A stretch of DNA of 48,881 bases, from NCBI GenBank assembly GCA_025937785.1, contig JAICQQ010000038.1:1-48881 (forward strand), written 5' to 3'. The first letter of the stretch is position 1, and each line of letters begins with the position of its first letter. The position numbers and the translations under genes were made by a program. The notes under the pieces are model-generated. The model was not told the DNA's origin. It did not search any database and was given only the letters and a program-made list of their open reading frames with translations. Origin of the DNA: Polyangiaceae bacterium. Its GTDB lineage: Bacteria > Myxococcota_A > Polyangia > Polyangiales > Polyangiaceae. This document shows, one piece after another, positions 1 through 8,520 of the stretch.

Positions 1-118
1 CCGTCACGCGGCTGGTGGCGAGCGGGTGCGTGCCTCGCTGCGCAGAGCTGTTGGATGCAGCGACTTTGGAGGTGATGCGAAACTCCGGAAACCCGGTGGC
101 GAACGGCGCGCAGGCGAT
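1..118. repeat. 118-bp direct repeat, copy 1 (window edge)
   Basis: The first 118 bases are identical to positions 669-786, inside the GlcD-like gene. Identity stops abruptly after base 118. In copy 2 the segment is in the GlcD reading frame; here the same bases are read out of frame relative to the downstream gene. A perfect copy of this length at the very edge of a sequence is typical of an assembly-graph overlap or misjoin, though a real partial tandem duplication is not excluded. Confidence 0.95.
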
Positions 119-1351
119 ATTCTTCAAACCCTCGCCATCGCACAGGAAACGGGCGTGCCCGTGACGCCGCGAGGAGAGGGCCCCGGTCGCACCGGCGGGG
201 CGACGCCGGTGGTCGGCGGCATCGTGCTGGCACTGGTAGGCATGCGGCAGATCTTGGAGATCGATCGCAATGAGGGGTTGGCGGTGGTCGAGCCGGGGGT
301 GGTGCTCGCCGAGCTGCAGCACGCGGTCGAACGCGAGGGTTGGTTTTATCCGCCGGATCCCAACTCGGCGGCGAGCTGCGTGCTCGGGGGGAACGTGGCC
401 GAGAACGCTGCGGGGCCCCGGGCGCTCAAGTATGGGCCCACGCGCGACTACGTGCTCGGAATGGATGCCTACTTGATGGGCGGGCGGGCACTGAACGTGG
501 GGCGCCGCACGCGAAAGGGCGTGACCGGATACGACCTGACGGCGCTTTTGGTGGGGAGCGAAGGCACGCTGGCTGTCGTCGACAAGATCGTGCTCCGGCT
601 CGTTCCGAAGCCCGAACACGTGCTCACGTTCAGTCTCCAGTTTGCCCGGCTGGAACACGCGGTGCTCGCCGTCACGCGGCTGGTGGCGAGCGGGTGCGTG
701 CCTCGCTGCGCAGAGCTGTTGGATGCAGCGACTTTGGAGGTGATGCGAAACTCCGGAAACCCGGTGGCGAACGGCGCGCAGGCGATGTTGCTGTTGGAAG
801 TGGACGGCTCCGAGGCGGCGTGCGAAGCGCAAGCGGAACAGGTGGCCGCGTGCGCGGAGGGGGTGAACGCGCTCGAGCTGCTGGTGGCGCAAAGCGAGAA
901 TCAGCGCAGCAAGCTCTGGGACGCGCGCCGCCAGATGAGCTACGCGGTGCGGCGCACGGCGCGGCACAAGATCAGCGAAGACGTGGTCGTTCCGCGCCAG
1001 CGGCTGGCCGAGCTGCTTTCGGGCGTGCAGCGGCTGGGCGAGCTACACGGCGTGCGCGCCCTCAGCTACGGCCACGCCGGTGACGGGAACATGCACGTCA
1101 ACCTTTTTTGGGACGACGACGCCGAGAAGCGGCGCGTCGATGACGCCGTGGCGGACCTGTTTCGGCTGACCGTCTCGCTGCAGGGCACCCTGAGCGGCGA
1201 GCATGGAGTGGGCGCGCTCAAGGCCCCCTATCTACCGTTGGAGCAAGGCGAGGATCTGATCGCGCTGCAGAAAGACATCAAGCGCGTTTTCGATCCGAGT
1301 GGGCTGTTGAACCCTGGTAAGATTTTCCCGACCACTCACCGCGCGTGCTAG
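26..1351 (+). CDS. glcD: FAD-binding oxidase, GlcD/D-lactate dehydrogenase type (5' end corrupted)
   Basis: This looks like the flavoprotein subunit of glycolate or D-2-hydroxy-acid oxidation, a VAO/PCMH-fold FAD enzyme. Family similarity starts near residue 31 and includes the FAD-binding stretch GVPVTPRGEGPGRTGGA, then GGNVAENAAGPRALKYG and KGVTGYDLTALLVGSEGTLA. The C-terminal FAD-oxidase domain carries SYGHAGDGNMHVN and ends in the usual FDPSGLLNPGKIFP. The first 30 residues translate the out-of-frame 118-bp repeat and are not real; about 40-60 native N-terminal residues appear to be missing. The stop codon interlocks with that of the convergent oligoribonuclease gene in a shared CTAG. Substrate (glycolate versus D-lactate) cannot be assigned, and no glcE or glcF follows. 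Confidence 0.85.
   Translation: MRASLRRAVGCSDFGGDAKLRKPGGERRAGDILQTLAIAQETGVPVTPRGEGPGRTGGATPVVGGIVLALVGMRQILEIDRNEGLAVVEPGVVLAELQHAVEREGWFYPPDPNSAASCVLGGNVAENAAGPRALKYGPTRDYVLGMDAYLMGGRALNVGRRTRKGVTGYDLTALLVGSEGTLAVVDKIVLRLVPKPEHVLTFSLQFARLEHAVLAVTRLVASGCVPRCAELLDAATLEVMRNSGNPVANGAQAMLLLEVDGSEAACEAQAEQVAACAEGVNALELLVAQSENQRSKLWDARRQMSYAVRRTARHKISEDVVVPRQRLAELLSGVQRLGELHGVRALSYGHAGDGNMHVNLFWDDDAEKRRVDDAVADLFRLTVSLQGTLSGEHGVGALKAPYLPLEQGEDLIALQKDIKRVFDPSGLLNPGKIFPTTHRAC
669..786. repeat. 118-bp direct repeat, copy 2 (native, inside glcD)
   Basis: This is the in-frame copy of the segment at the window start. Here it encodes an uninterrupted part of the GlcD-like protein between the FAD-binding and C-terminal domains, so it is taken as the original. 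Confidence 0.95.
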
Positions 1352-1914
1352 GCGCGGGGCCTGAGGAGCGTGGCGCGGTAGTGGGCGAGCTCTCCGATCG
1401 AGTTCTTGATGTCGACGAGCGCGTCGTGGGCGCCGACTAGCGGCTTCTCGAAGACGGCAGATTCGCCGTACCAGAGGCTCGCGAGCAGCTTCAGCGAAGT
1501 GACGTCGAGCATGCGGTAGTGGAGATAACCCGCCAGCCCCGGCATGTAGCGATCGATGAACTTACGGTCCTGGGCGATGGTGTTCCCGCACAAGAGCGCG
1601 GGGTACTCGCACCAGCCAGCGACGCGTTGAAGCAGACGTTTCTCGGCGTTGCGCACGTCGATGGTAGACGCCCTCACGCGCTCGATGAGACCTGTCTTTT
1701 CGTGCATGTCGCGGACGAACGGGGTCATCTTCGCCAGCAATGCCTCGGGTTGCCAGATATCGCACACGAATTCCTCGAGCGGCTTCAGCTCGGCATCGGT
1801 GACGATCAACGCCGCCTGCAAGATGACGTCGGTTTCCGGGTCGAGCCCCGTCATTTCCAGGTCCAACCAGGCGAGGCGGCCCGCAGCGCGTGTACGTTCA
1901 ATCGTGGGTCTCAT
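1348..1914 (-). CDS. orn: Oligoribonuclease (3'-5' exoribonuclease, DEDDh family)
   Basis: Oligoribonuclease degrades 2-5 nt RNA, including pGpG from cyclic di-GMP turnover, to mononucleotides in the cytoplasm. The 188-residue product matches the family length (about 180-190). All DEDDh residues are visible: D18 and E20 in WLDLEMTGLD, D116 in NTIAQDRKFID, and H163 and D168 in GAHDALVDI. The frame stays open upstream to about 2037, but similarity begins just after the ATG at 1914, which gives the normal family size, so that start was chosen; it has no clear Shine-Dalgarno. The gene is divergent from the glycosyltransferase at 2036, leaving about 120 bp for both promoters. The functional call is secure and the start moderately so. 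Confidence 0.95.
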   Translation of the reverse strand: MRPTIERTRAAGRLAWLDLEMTGLDPETDVILQAALIVTDAELKPLEEFVCDIWQPEALLAKMTPFVRDMHEKTGLIERVRASTIDVRNAEKRLLQRVAGWCEYPALLCGNTIAQDRKFIDRYMPGLAGYLHYRMLDVTSLKLLASLWYGESAVFEKPLVGAHDALVDIKNSIGELAHYRATLLRPRA

Positions 1915-2035
1915 CGGCACGGCGCTACGCTGTACCAGAGTCAGCTCGCTGCACCAACCCGCTCGAACGGCCGGTGGCGCAGCACGGCTCCAGAAGAGGA
2001 TCCGGACGGGCTCCAAACGGTCTACAATCGCGCTC

Positions 2036-3193
2036 ATGCCTGCCCGCAGTGACGTTTGGCCCTTGAGGATCGTCTACGGCGTTACCGGAGAGGGGATGGG
2101 CCATGCCACGCGAAGCCGCGTGATTATTGAGCATTTGCTAAATCGGGGGCACCACGTGCGGGTGGTGGTCTCGGGGCGCGCGCACGCTTTTTTGACCGAG
2201 CGTCTGAAGCAGTCTCCCGAGCTCAGTATTCACGAGATTTCAGGTCTGACCCTGACCTACGTGGACAATCGAGTGGATCGCTCCCGCAGCCTGCTGCGGA
2301 ACCTGAAGCATGCCCCCAAGGGTGTGCGCGCGAACCTGAAGGTCTACCGCCGCGTTGCAGAGAGCAACTTCGCGCCGCACGCGGTCTTCAGCGATTTCGA
2401 ATCGTGGGCAGCGCTGTACGCGACGAATCATTTCTTGCCGGTGGTCAGCATCGACAACATGCAGGTCATCAACCGCTGTCATCACGAAAGCGCACTCTTG
2501 GGTGGTGGCTCCTTCGACCAGCGCCTGGCGAAGCTCGCGGTCATGGCCAAGATACCCGGCGCGTTCCACTACCTGGTCACGAGCTTTTTCTTTCCGCCCG
2601 TGAGCAAGAAGCGCACGACTCTGGTGCCCCCAATCTTGCGCCCCGAGATTCTGGCTGCCAAACGCGAACCAGGCAACCATATCTTGGTGTATCAGACCTC
2701 CGATACCAACCACGAGCTCGTCGAGCGGCTGAAGCAGATGCCTTACGAGTTCAGGTTCTACGGCATGCGGCGCGACGAGAACTTGGGCAACGTGCTGCTC
2801 AAGAACTTTTCGGAGCAAGCCTTCGTCGACGACTTGCGCACCGCACGCGCGGTCATCGCCGGCGGCGGATTTACGCTGATGAGCGAAGCCGTCACGCTCG
2901 GAGTCCCGATGCTGAGCATCCCGGTCGAGCGCCAGTTCGAGCAGGTGCTGAACGCCCGATACCTCGACAAGCTGGGCTACGGCAAAATCGCCGAAACGCT
3001 CGATAGCGCCACGATCAGTGCGTTTCTAGCGAACCTGAGCAGCTATGCGAAGAACCTCGAGAGCTACCCGCGACAAGACAACTCGATGATGCTCGGCTGC
3101 GTCGACGAGCTGGTCGAGCGCATCGCGCACGGCAAGAAGCGGCCGGCCCGCCTCAAGTCTCCCAACATGGGGCACTGGGAGGGCGAGGAGTGA
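2036..3193 (+). CDS. Glycosyltransferase-like protein of the MJ1255/VC2487 family
   Basis: This 385-residue protein resembles the GT-B-fold MJ1255/VC2487 family, distantly related to MurG and UDP-glycosyltransferases. The N-terminal Rossmann half opens with the conserved IVYGVTGEGMGHATRSRVI and continues to FSDFESWAALYA and VSIDNMQ. The C-terminal donor-binding half carries VIAGGGFTLMSEA followed by GVPMLSIPVERQFEQ, the usual nucleotide-sugar site. The frame is open further upstream, but the ATG at 2036 sits immediately before the conserved N-terminus. Donor and acceptor sugars are unknown; members are often linked to envelope glycan or glycolipid synthesis. It stands alone, divergent from orn. 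Confidence 0.85.
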   Translation: MPARSDVWPLRIVYGVTGEGMGHATRSRVIIEHLLNRGHHVRVVVSGRAHAFLTERLKQSPELSIHEISGLTLTYVDNRVDRSRSLLRNLKHAPKGVRANLKVYRRVAESNFAPHAVFSDFESWAALYATNHFLPVVSIDNMQVINRCHHESALLGGGSFDQRLAKLAVMAKIPGAFHYLVTSFFFPPVSKKRTTLVPPILRPEILAAKREPGNHILVYQTSDTNHELVERLKQMPYEFRFYGMRRDENLGNVLLKNFSEQAFVDDLRTARAVIAGGGFTLMSEAVTLGVPMLSIPVERQFEQVLNARYLDKLGYGKIAETLDSATISAFLANLSSYAKNLESYPRQDNSMMLGCVDELVERIAHGKKRPARLKSPNMGHWEGEE

Positions 3194-3212
3194 CGGCTCG
3201 CCCTCGGGCACG

Positions 3213-3755
3213 CTAGCGGCATTCCCGCTGGCACAACTGGAATGCCCTACGGCACTTGAGGGCCACGTTGTCGCCGAGCTGAGTCTCGGAAAGGCACTTA
3301 CTCAAACCGTCAGCGCACTTGGCAAGGCACTGGGGCGACACCGTGACCGCACCCGTAGTCCCAGCCTGGGCCGTACCCGTCGTCGTGGCCGCCGAACCCG
3401 TCGTGCTCGTCGTGGCCACGGAGCCCGTGGTGGTCGCTGGCTTCACGGTACCGCCTGTCGTCGTCGCCGGCTTCACGGTGCCACCAGTCGTGGTCGCTGG
3501 CTTCACTGCGCTACCGGTCGTCACGGCCGCGCCCGCCGTGACGGTGGTTGGCGTCGGGACCTCGGGTACCGGAACGGGCACCTGCGGCGTCGCGGGCGGT
3601 GTCGCCGGCGTGGGCGTGGGTGCAGCGGCATCGACGATCGGGAGCTCGCGCGATTCGGGATCGTCCTTGCTCTTGCCCAATTTGCAGGCAAGGAGTGTGA
3701 AGGACAAAACCATGAGGAGCTCTGCTGCCGGAACCGGTCGTTGGAGGATGCGCAT
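3213..3755 (-). CDS. Lipoprotein with Thr-rich 10-residue repeats and Cys-rich tail
   Basis: The 180-residue product has a charged N-terminus, a hydrophobic core and the lipobox TLLAC, so it should be a lipoprotein. A Pro/Thr-rich linker follows, with three copies of a TVKPATTTGG-like unit. The last 45 residues contain five cysteines (C-x3-C, C, C and C-x3-C patterns), suggesting a small disulphide-bonded domain. AGGAGAGG lies 9 nt upstream of the ATG at 3755. An internal methionine at 3713 would also leave a signal peptide. No known family is recognised. A repeat-linked small cysteine domain is a common design for secreted myxobacterial proteins. Confidence 0.75.
   Translation of the reverse strand: MRILQRPVPAAELLMVLSFTLLACKLGKSKDDPESRELPIVDAAAPTPTPATPPATPQVPVPVPEVPTPTTVTAGAAVTTGSAVKPATTTGGTVKPATTTGGTVKPATTTGSVATTSTTGSAATTTGTAQAGTTGAVTVSPQCLAKCADGLSKCLSETQLGDNVALKCRRAFQLCQRECR
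3427..3516. repeat. Three 30-bp coding repeats
   Basis: Three near-identical 30-bp units encode the Lys-Pro-Ala-Thr-rich decapeptide repeated in the linker of the lipoprotein on the minus strand. Copy number may vary between strains. Confidence 0.8.
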
Positions 3756-3877
3756 GCCCCCATGCCTCTCCTAGCTGCGCGAAAAACGCAAGTTACCTGA
3801 AATGGTCACGCGCCGGCGGCGGCCAAGGCGCGGCGAAACGCACACTTGGCCTATCCTGAATTCACGCGCCAGCGCGC

Positions 3878-5401
3878 TCAGGTCACGTCCCGCAGCACCA
3901 TCGCGGCTGCATTGTAGCCGCACATGCCGTGCACCCCGGCCCCCGGGTGTGTATAGCTCGATGCCAAGTACAGCCGCTCGATGGGCATGCGGTGCCTGAA
4001 ATACGGGAAGAACGGGCGGAACAAGAGCTGATGGTTCCAGGCGTTCGAGCCTCCGCCCAGGTCGCCGCCGACCAAGTTTTCGTTGGTCGCCTCCAGATCG
4101 GGAGGCGTCGTGACGCGGCGGGCGAGCACCAACTTCTGAAAGCCGGGTGCCAGCGCTTCGATGCGAGCTTCGATGGTATCTGCGTAACGTTCGCGGTGGG
4201 CGTCCCAGCTCGGGGTCACGCGCGACGGCACGCGCGAGTAGCAGTAAAGCGTCTGCCTGTTGCCCGGCGCCCGGCTCGAGTCGATGACCGAGTGCTGACC
4301 GATCACGAGGTACGGCTGCTCGGGCAACAGACCCTGGCGCACCTCGCGCGTGAAGCGCGCCAGATCCGAGACGTCTTCACCCGTGTGCACGACGGCGCTG
4401 TCGCGCGCCACGTCGCACGACCAAGGGACAGGGCCGGCCAAGGCCCAGTCCACCTTGAAGGTGCCGGGACCGTAGTCGAAGCGCTTCAACCGGCGCAGGA
4501 TGGACGGCGGCACGTGAGCTCTGTCGACGAGGTCGAGCAGCAACGCCGGCGCGCCGGTGTCCGCGACCACTGCACGACCAGCAGCGATCTCGGTGCCATC
4601 TTCGAGGATCACGCCCTGTGCGCGCCGGTTCTTGACGACGACGCGCGCGACGCGCGCACCGAGCCGGAGGCGCCCGCCGTGGCGTTCGAGCAAGGTGAGC
4701 ATGCTGTCGGTGATGCGCTGGGCGCCACCGATCGGGACGGCGTAACCGCCGGTCGACGCCGTCAGACCCAACATATAAGCCAGGCCCGCGCTGAACCAAT
4801 CCTCGGGCCCGATCAGCACGTGCAGCGCCACGCTCGGCAATACCCGCTGCGCCGCCGGGCTCTCGAACAGGCGCCGCGCGAGGGCGCCACTGCTCACGGC
4901 GAACATGCCGAGCACGCGTGCGGCGTCGAGCAGACCCAGCTGGAACAGCGGGCGCAACGCCGGAAAGGGGCGTAACAACAGACCGAACAGTCGCTCTTCG
5001 ATGCTGGCGTGGAACTCGCACAGCTTGCGCCAGCGTTCGCCGTCTCGCGGCGTGCCGAAGTGTTTCGCGGAAAGCTCGAGATCGCGCGAGATGGCGGCGT
5101 AGCTCCCGTCGAGCGCCGGATGGCAACTCTCGAAGCGCGCGTTGTCCCAACTGAGGCCGACCGACTCCAGATTCAAATCGATGAACGCGGGGCTGCTCTT
5201 GGCGAACGGGAAGAACCCGGCGCCGACGTCATGCACGAAGCCGGGCAGCGTCAGTTCTTCCGAGCCGAGCGCGCCTCCCGGTCGTCGCGAATTCGCCTCG
5301 AGCACGAGCACTCTGAGCCCGCGACGCGCGAGCATGCAGGCTGCCACGAGTCCGTTCGGACCCGACCCGATCACCACCACGTCCGGATCGCGGTCGCTCA
5401 C
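3878..5401 (-). CDS. NAD(P)/FAD-dependent oxidoreductase, phytoene-desaturase-like
   Basis: This flavoprotein amine-oxidase/CrtI-superfamily enzyme has about 507 residues. The dinucleotide-binding motif GSGPNG (residues 12-17) follows a short lead, then the family's second motif (VLEANSRRPGGALGSEE) and VHDVGAGFFPF. The C-terminal FAD motif region is LYLASSYTHPGAGVHGMCGYNAA. The pattern fits the PYROXD2/CrtI-like branch found outside carotenoid clusters; no carotenoid genes are adjacent, so the substrate is unknown. The GTG at 5401, with AGGG 7 nt upstream, places the Rossmann fold right at the N-terminus. An ATG at 5503 in the same frame would add 34 residues without family similarity. It is divergent from ruvC. 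Confidence 0.85.
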   Translation of the reverse strand: MSDRDPDVVVIGSGPNGLVAACMLARRGLRVLVLEANSRRPGGALGSEELTLPGFVHDVGAGFFPFAKSSPAFIDLNLESVGLSWDNARFESCHPALDGSYAAISRDLELSAKHFGTPRDGERWRKLCEFHASIEERLFGLLLRPFPALRPLFQLGLLDAARVLGMFAVSSGALARRLFESPAAQRVLPSVALHVLIGPEDWFSAGLAYMLGLTASTGGYAVPIGGAQRITDSMLTLLERHGGRLRLGARVARVVVKNRRAQGVILEDGTEIAAGRAVVADTGAPALLLDLVDRAHVPPSILRRLKRFDYGPGTFKVDWALAGPVPWSCDVARDSAVVHTGEDVSDLARFTREVRQGLLPEQPYLVIGQHSVIDSSRAPGNRQTLYCYSRVPSRVTPSWDAHRERYADTIEARIEALAPGFQKLVLARRVTTPPDLEATNENLVGGDLGGGSNAWNHQLLFRPFFPYFRHRMPIERLYLASSYTHPGAGVHGMCGYNAAAMVLRDVT

Positions 5402-5693
5402 ACCCTCACCCTGTCGTGCGCACCCCAGCGAGGCATCAACTACCCGCAGCACCCGCGCTGCCCACGAGCCGCGTCGACCGAATGAGTCATGGAAGGCTGG
5501 CACCCTAGCAACGAAAGCGCAGGAACACGAGCCAAGAAGCGACGACCGCGAGGCAGCGTGTTGGCCACCGAAGCCTGAGCTAACCGCTGGTACTCACGCA
5601 ATATTTTCCGTAGAACCGCGGACCTCCCAGGAGCCACGAACGCCAGCGATCTCTTTCCATCGGTGACCACAACTGATAGAAGCGATCTCAGCG

Positions 5694-6269
5694 ATGATTG
5701 CATTGGGCATCGACCCCGGAACGCGACGACTCGGCTGGGGCGTGGTCGCCCGACGTGGAAACAAACTGACGCACGTGGGGCATGGCATCATCCGGCTCAA
5801 CGCGAAGGATTCGCTGGCCACCCGCCTCACGCACATCGAACGGGGCATCGAAAAGGTGCTCGGCGAATATAGCCCCACGGTGAGCTCGGTAGAAACGCTG
5901 TTTTTCCACAAGGATGCTCAGGCCGCGGCCAAACTCGGCCACGCCCGCGGCGTCGTGCTCCTGAGCCTCGCCCGCGCAGGGCTCGAGGTCTTCGAGTACG
6001 CACCGGCGAAAGTGAAGCGCACGGTCGCGGGTGGAGGTCAGGCGGACAAACGCCAGGTGGCCTTGATGATGCAAGCACTCTTGGCGTTGAAGGAACTGCC
6101 CGGTGAAGACGCGACCGACGCCTTGGCGTTGGCGGTCACGCATCTGCGCCTCGGTGCCAGTACCGAACGCCTGCTGGCGGCTAGCCAGGCGCTCAAGGAG
6201 CGCGGCCGGGCGTACCGCAGCCTGCTCGCAAAAAAACGGCGCACGCTGGCTGCTGCGACGGAGCGCTAA
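5694..6269 (+). CDS. ruvC: Crossover junction endodeoxyribonuclease RuvC
   Basis: RuvC resolves Holliday junctions by paired nicks in the RuvABC complex. The 191-residue product begins IALGIDPGTRRLGWG. The four acidic catalytic positions are D7, E67 (SVETLFFHKD), D139 and D142 (EDATDALALA). The basic glycine-rich segment VKRTVAGGGQADKRQV is conserved. About 15 C-terminal residues extend past the usual end, rich in Arg and Lys. ruvA and ruvB are not next to it, whereas many bacteria keep them together. The ATG at 5694 has no strong Shine-Dalgarno but is the family start. Confidence 0.96.
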   Translation: MIALGIDPGTRRLGWGVVARRGNKLTHVGHGIIRLNAKDSLATRLTHIERGIEKVLGEYSPTVSSVETLFFHKDAQAAAKLGHARGVVLLSLARAGLEVFEYAPAKVKRTVAGGGQADKRQVALMMQALLALKELPGEDATDALALAVTHLRLGASTERLLAASQALKERGRAYRSLLAKKRRTLAAATER

Positions 6270-6404
6270 GATTCGGTAACTACTGATTTTTATTGCGCGT
6301 CGCCCATTTTCGACAGAGTGGAATTCCGGCGCGAGGGATCGCATGCATCCCGCCCACCGTATGTTAAATGGGCCGTCAGTGGTCGGCGGACCGCTCGCGT
6401 TCCA

Positions 6405-6433
6405 GGAATGAACCGAGCACCCCGAGCGTCCAA
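6405..6433 (+). promoter_or_regulatory. Candidate sigma-E-type promoter for the LolA-like gene
   Basis: GGAATGA (6405-6411), 16 nt, then GTCCAA (6428-6433) resembles the extracytoplasmic sigma-E consensus (GGAACTT, 15-17 nt, GTCnnA). It would give a leader of about 55 nt before the ATG at 6496. This is a by-eye match with no experimental support. Confidence 0.35.
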
Positions 6434-6495
6434 CGGGCCTACCTACTGTTAGCACCGATAGCCTCAAAGCGTTTAGTCGCTCAGGACCCCAAGCC

Positions 6496-7161
6496 ATGAA
6501 TCGCCGTACCTTCGTGATTGCCGTTGCCGCAGGCCTGACCTGCAACCTGACCCTCTCTACCAGGGCCAGCGCCGAAGCGCTGTCGGCCAACCAGCTCGCC
6601 GACCAGATGCAGAAGTTCTACGACCAGACGCATACGTTCCAAGCGAGCTTCAAGCAACGTTACTGGGTCGAGGCTTACCGCAAGACGAAAGACTCGAACG
6701 GCCTCGTGACGTTCGCCAAGCCCGGACAGATGAGCTGGCGCTACAAGAACAACGGCAACCGCGTGGTCTCCGACGGTAAGACCATCAAGATCTACGAAGC
6801 CGACAACAAGCAGATGTATCTGCAGCCAGTCGGCAACAGCCAATACCCCGCCGCCTTGTCGTTCTTGGTGGGCGGTGGGAATCTGAAGAACACCTTCATG
6901 CTCAAGATGCTGGACGCCAAAGCCATGGGCTTCGAGGGTGGTCACGTGATGATGGGCGTGCCCAAATCGCCGACTCCCGCGTACCAGAAGGTGTTCTTTT
7001 ACGTCGACGCGAAGACCTTCCAGGTGCGGCGCGTGCTGATGCTCGACGCGCAGCGCAACCGCAATCGTTTCGACTTCGTGACGCCGGTCGTGAACAAGAC
7101 CATCGACAAGACGGAGTTCAACTTCACCCCGCCAGCGGGCACTCGCATCATCAAGCCCTGA
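6496..7161 (+). CDS. lolA: Outer-membrane lipoprotein carrier protein LolA-like
   Basis: LolA shuttles mature lipoproteins across the periplasm from LolCDE to the outer membrane. The 221-residue product starts with a signal peptide (MNRRTF, hydrophobic core, cleavage near ASA-EA). The LolA core follows: FYDQTHTFQASFKQRYW, then a GLVTFAKPGQMSWRYK strand pair and a SDGKTIKIYEADNKQMY strand, ending at FNFTPPAGTRIIKP. These are the hallmarks of the half-barrel fold. The stop overlaps the convergent metallophosphoesterase stop by 11 bp. About 226 bp upstream are non-coding and contain a candidate sigma-E-like promoter. A paralogue with another acyl cargo is possible, since myxobacteria often carry several LolA-like proteins. 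Confidence 0.88.
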   Translation: MNRRTFVIAVAAGLTCNLTLSTRASAEALSANQLADQMQKFYDQTHTFQASFKQRYWVEAYRKTKDSNGLVTFAKPGQMSWRYKNNGNRVVSDGKTIKIYEADNKQMYLQPVGNSQYPAALSFLVGGGNLKNTFMLKMLDAKAMGFEGGHVMMGVPKSPTPAYQKVFFYVDAKTFQVRRVLMLDAQRNRNRFDFVTPVVNKTIDKTEFNFTPPAGTRIIKP

Positions 7162-8311
7162 GGCTGCGTCGGGCGATCTGGCCGTTCGGATCGACCTCTG
7201 CGTAGGGGCGCTCTGGCGCCTCCGTAAAGGCGAACGAGCCCAGGTTCAAATAGCCAGGTACCGCGTCCTCGACGTGCGTGTGGCCGAAGATGACGCCTTT
7301 GGCATCCGTATTGTCGAGAATGCGGCTGGCCGCATCGCGCAACCGCTCGCCGGGCAAATCGCGGTAGCGACTGCCGTGGGTACGCACGGAAGCCACCAGG
7401 TAGAAGGCTCCGGCCCCCGCGAGCAGGAGGCCTTGCGGGTGGCCGAAGGCGGCGAAGCTCAACCCCGCAGCGGTGCCGAGCGCCGCAAAGATCCGATCGA
7501 AATACAGGCGCATGAACGTGGCACGAAACCCGTGATGTGTCGGGCGCGCGCCACCGCCAAGCAGCGCTTCCAGATCGCCCGCGGGCATGCCGAGCGTTCG
7601 CGAGTGCTCGACGAGCACCTGAGCACCGAGTTCGAACTCGGCCTCCATCGTGGCGCGTTCGGTGTGCGCACGCAGGCACAGGCCGCCTGCCGTGGTGAAA
7701 TAGTTCGCGATCACCAGCGGTGCGCGCAGACGATACTCCGACAGCACCTGCAGCAGGCCCGAAAGCGGCGTCACCTGATACGCGCCTGCGAACATCATCG
7801 CGTGATTCGGCGCCACGAAGCGCCGAGTCATTGCGACGCCGAGCGGCTCGGTGCGCGGGCTCCACAGACACAGCGGATGGTTCGGTGCGTTGTCCGGGTC
7901 ATAGAAATGACCGTGCTCGATATGGACCCCAGCGCGCCTGACGAACCAGGGAAATGTGGCCAACGGGGCCGACGCGGGTAGACCGAGCACACGCGTGAGC
8001 CGCGCACGCGTATCCTCCGAAGCAACGGCGGCATCATGATTGCCGGCGAGCAAGGTCACCGGAACACCACGCGCGAGCCGCTCGGACAAGACCTGGCAGA
8101 GCTCGCTGTGATAGCGCAAAATCTCCTCGATCGACTCCGCGGGGTCTTTGCTCGGCGGATCGAACGCCAGGTCGAAGAAATCGCCCGCAACCACGAGCTC
8201 GTGTTCGGGGTACTGCCTCAACAGCTGTGCGAGGGCGGTCGCGCTGCGGCATGCGCGGCGTGAAAGATGTAAGTCGCTGACGACCAGTACCGAACGTTCA
8301 TCGCTGCTCAT
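7151..8311 (-). CDS. Calcineurin-like metallophosphoesterase
   Basis: The five metal-binding blocks of the metallophosphoesterase superfamily appear in order: SDLHL (12-16), GDFFD (43-47), GNHD (90-93), then GHFYD and a late GHTH. The 386-residue length exceeds LpxH-type UDP-diacylglucosamine hydrolases. The extra middle segment includes a hydrophobic stretch near residues 280-315 that could anchor it to the membrane. The frame is open to 8545, but the sequence before the ATG at 8311 is low-complexity and unlike the family; an in-frame start at 8341 is the alternative. The substrate is unknown. It overlaps the LolA-like gene tail-to-tail and is divergent from the radical SAM gene. Confidence 0.85.
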   Translation of the reverse strand: MSSDERSVLVVSDLHLSRRACRSATALAQLLRQYPEHELVVAGDFFDLAFDPPSKDPAESIEEILRYHSELCQVLSERLARGVPVTLLAGNHDAAVASEDTRARLTRVLGLPASAPLATFPWFVRRAGVHIEHGHFYDPDNAPNHPLCLWSPRTEPLGVAMTRRFVAPNHAMMFAGAYQVTPLSGLLQVLSEYRLRAPLVIANYFTTAGGLCLRAHTERATMEAEFELGAQVLVEHSRTLGMPAGDLEALLGGGARPTHHGFRATFMRLYFDRIFAALGTAAGLSFAAFGHPQGLLLAGAGAFYLVASVRTHGSRYRDLPGERLRDAASRILDNTDAKGVIFGHTHVEDAVPGYLNLGSFAFTEAPERPYAEVDPNGQIARRSLRA

Positions 8312-8520
8312 TGCCGATAGCGCCCGCAGCGTAGCAACCATTTGGGGCCGCGGCCGGTCAAATCTCCCGACGGGACGGACCTGACCCTGCGTAAAGGTTT
8401 GCTCAGCATCCCGCGATCTTTGGTTCCGCGCGGTTCCCGCCCGAACGGTGTGACGAGAAGCCTCGTCCGTGTCGCAGGATTGACGACAAAAAAGCCGGGG
8501 CAGCGCCAGCGACGCCGTGT

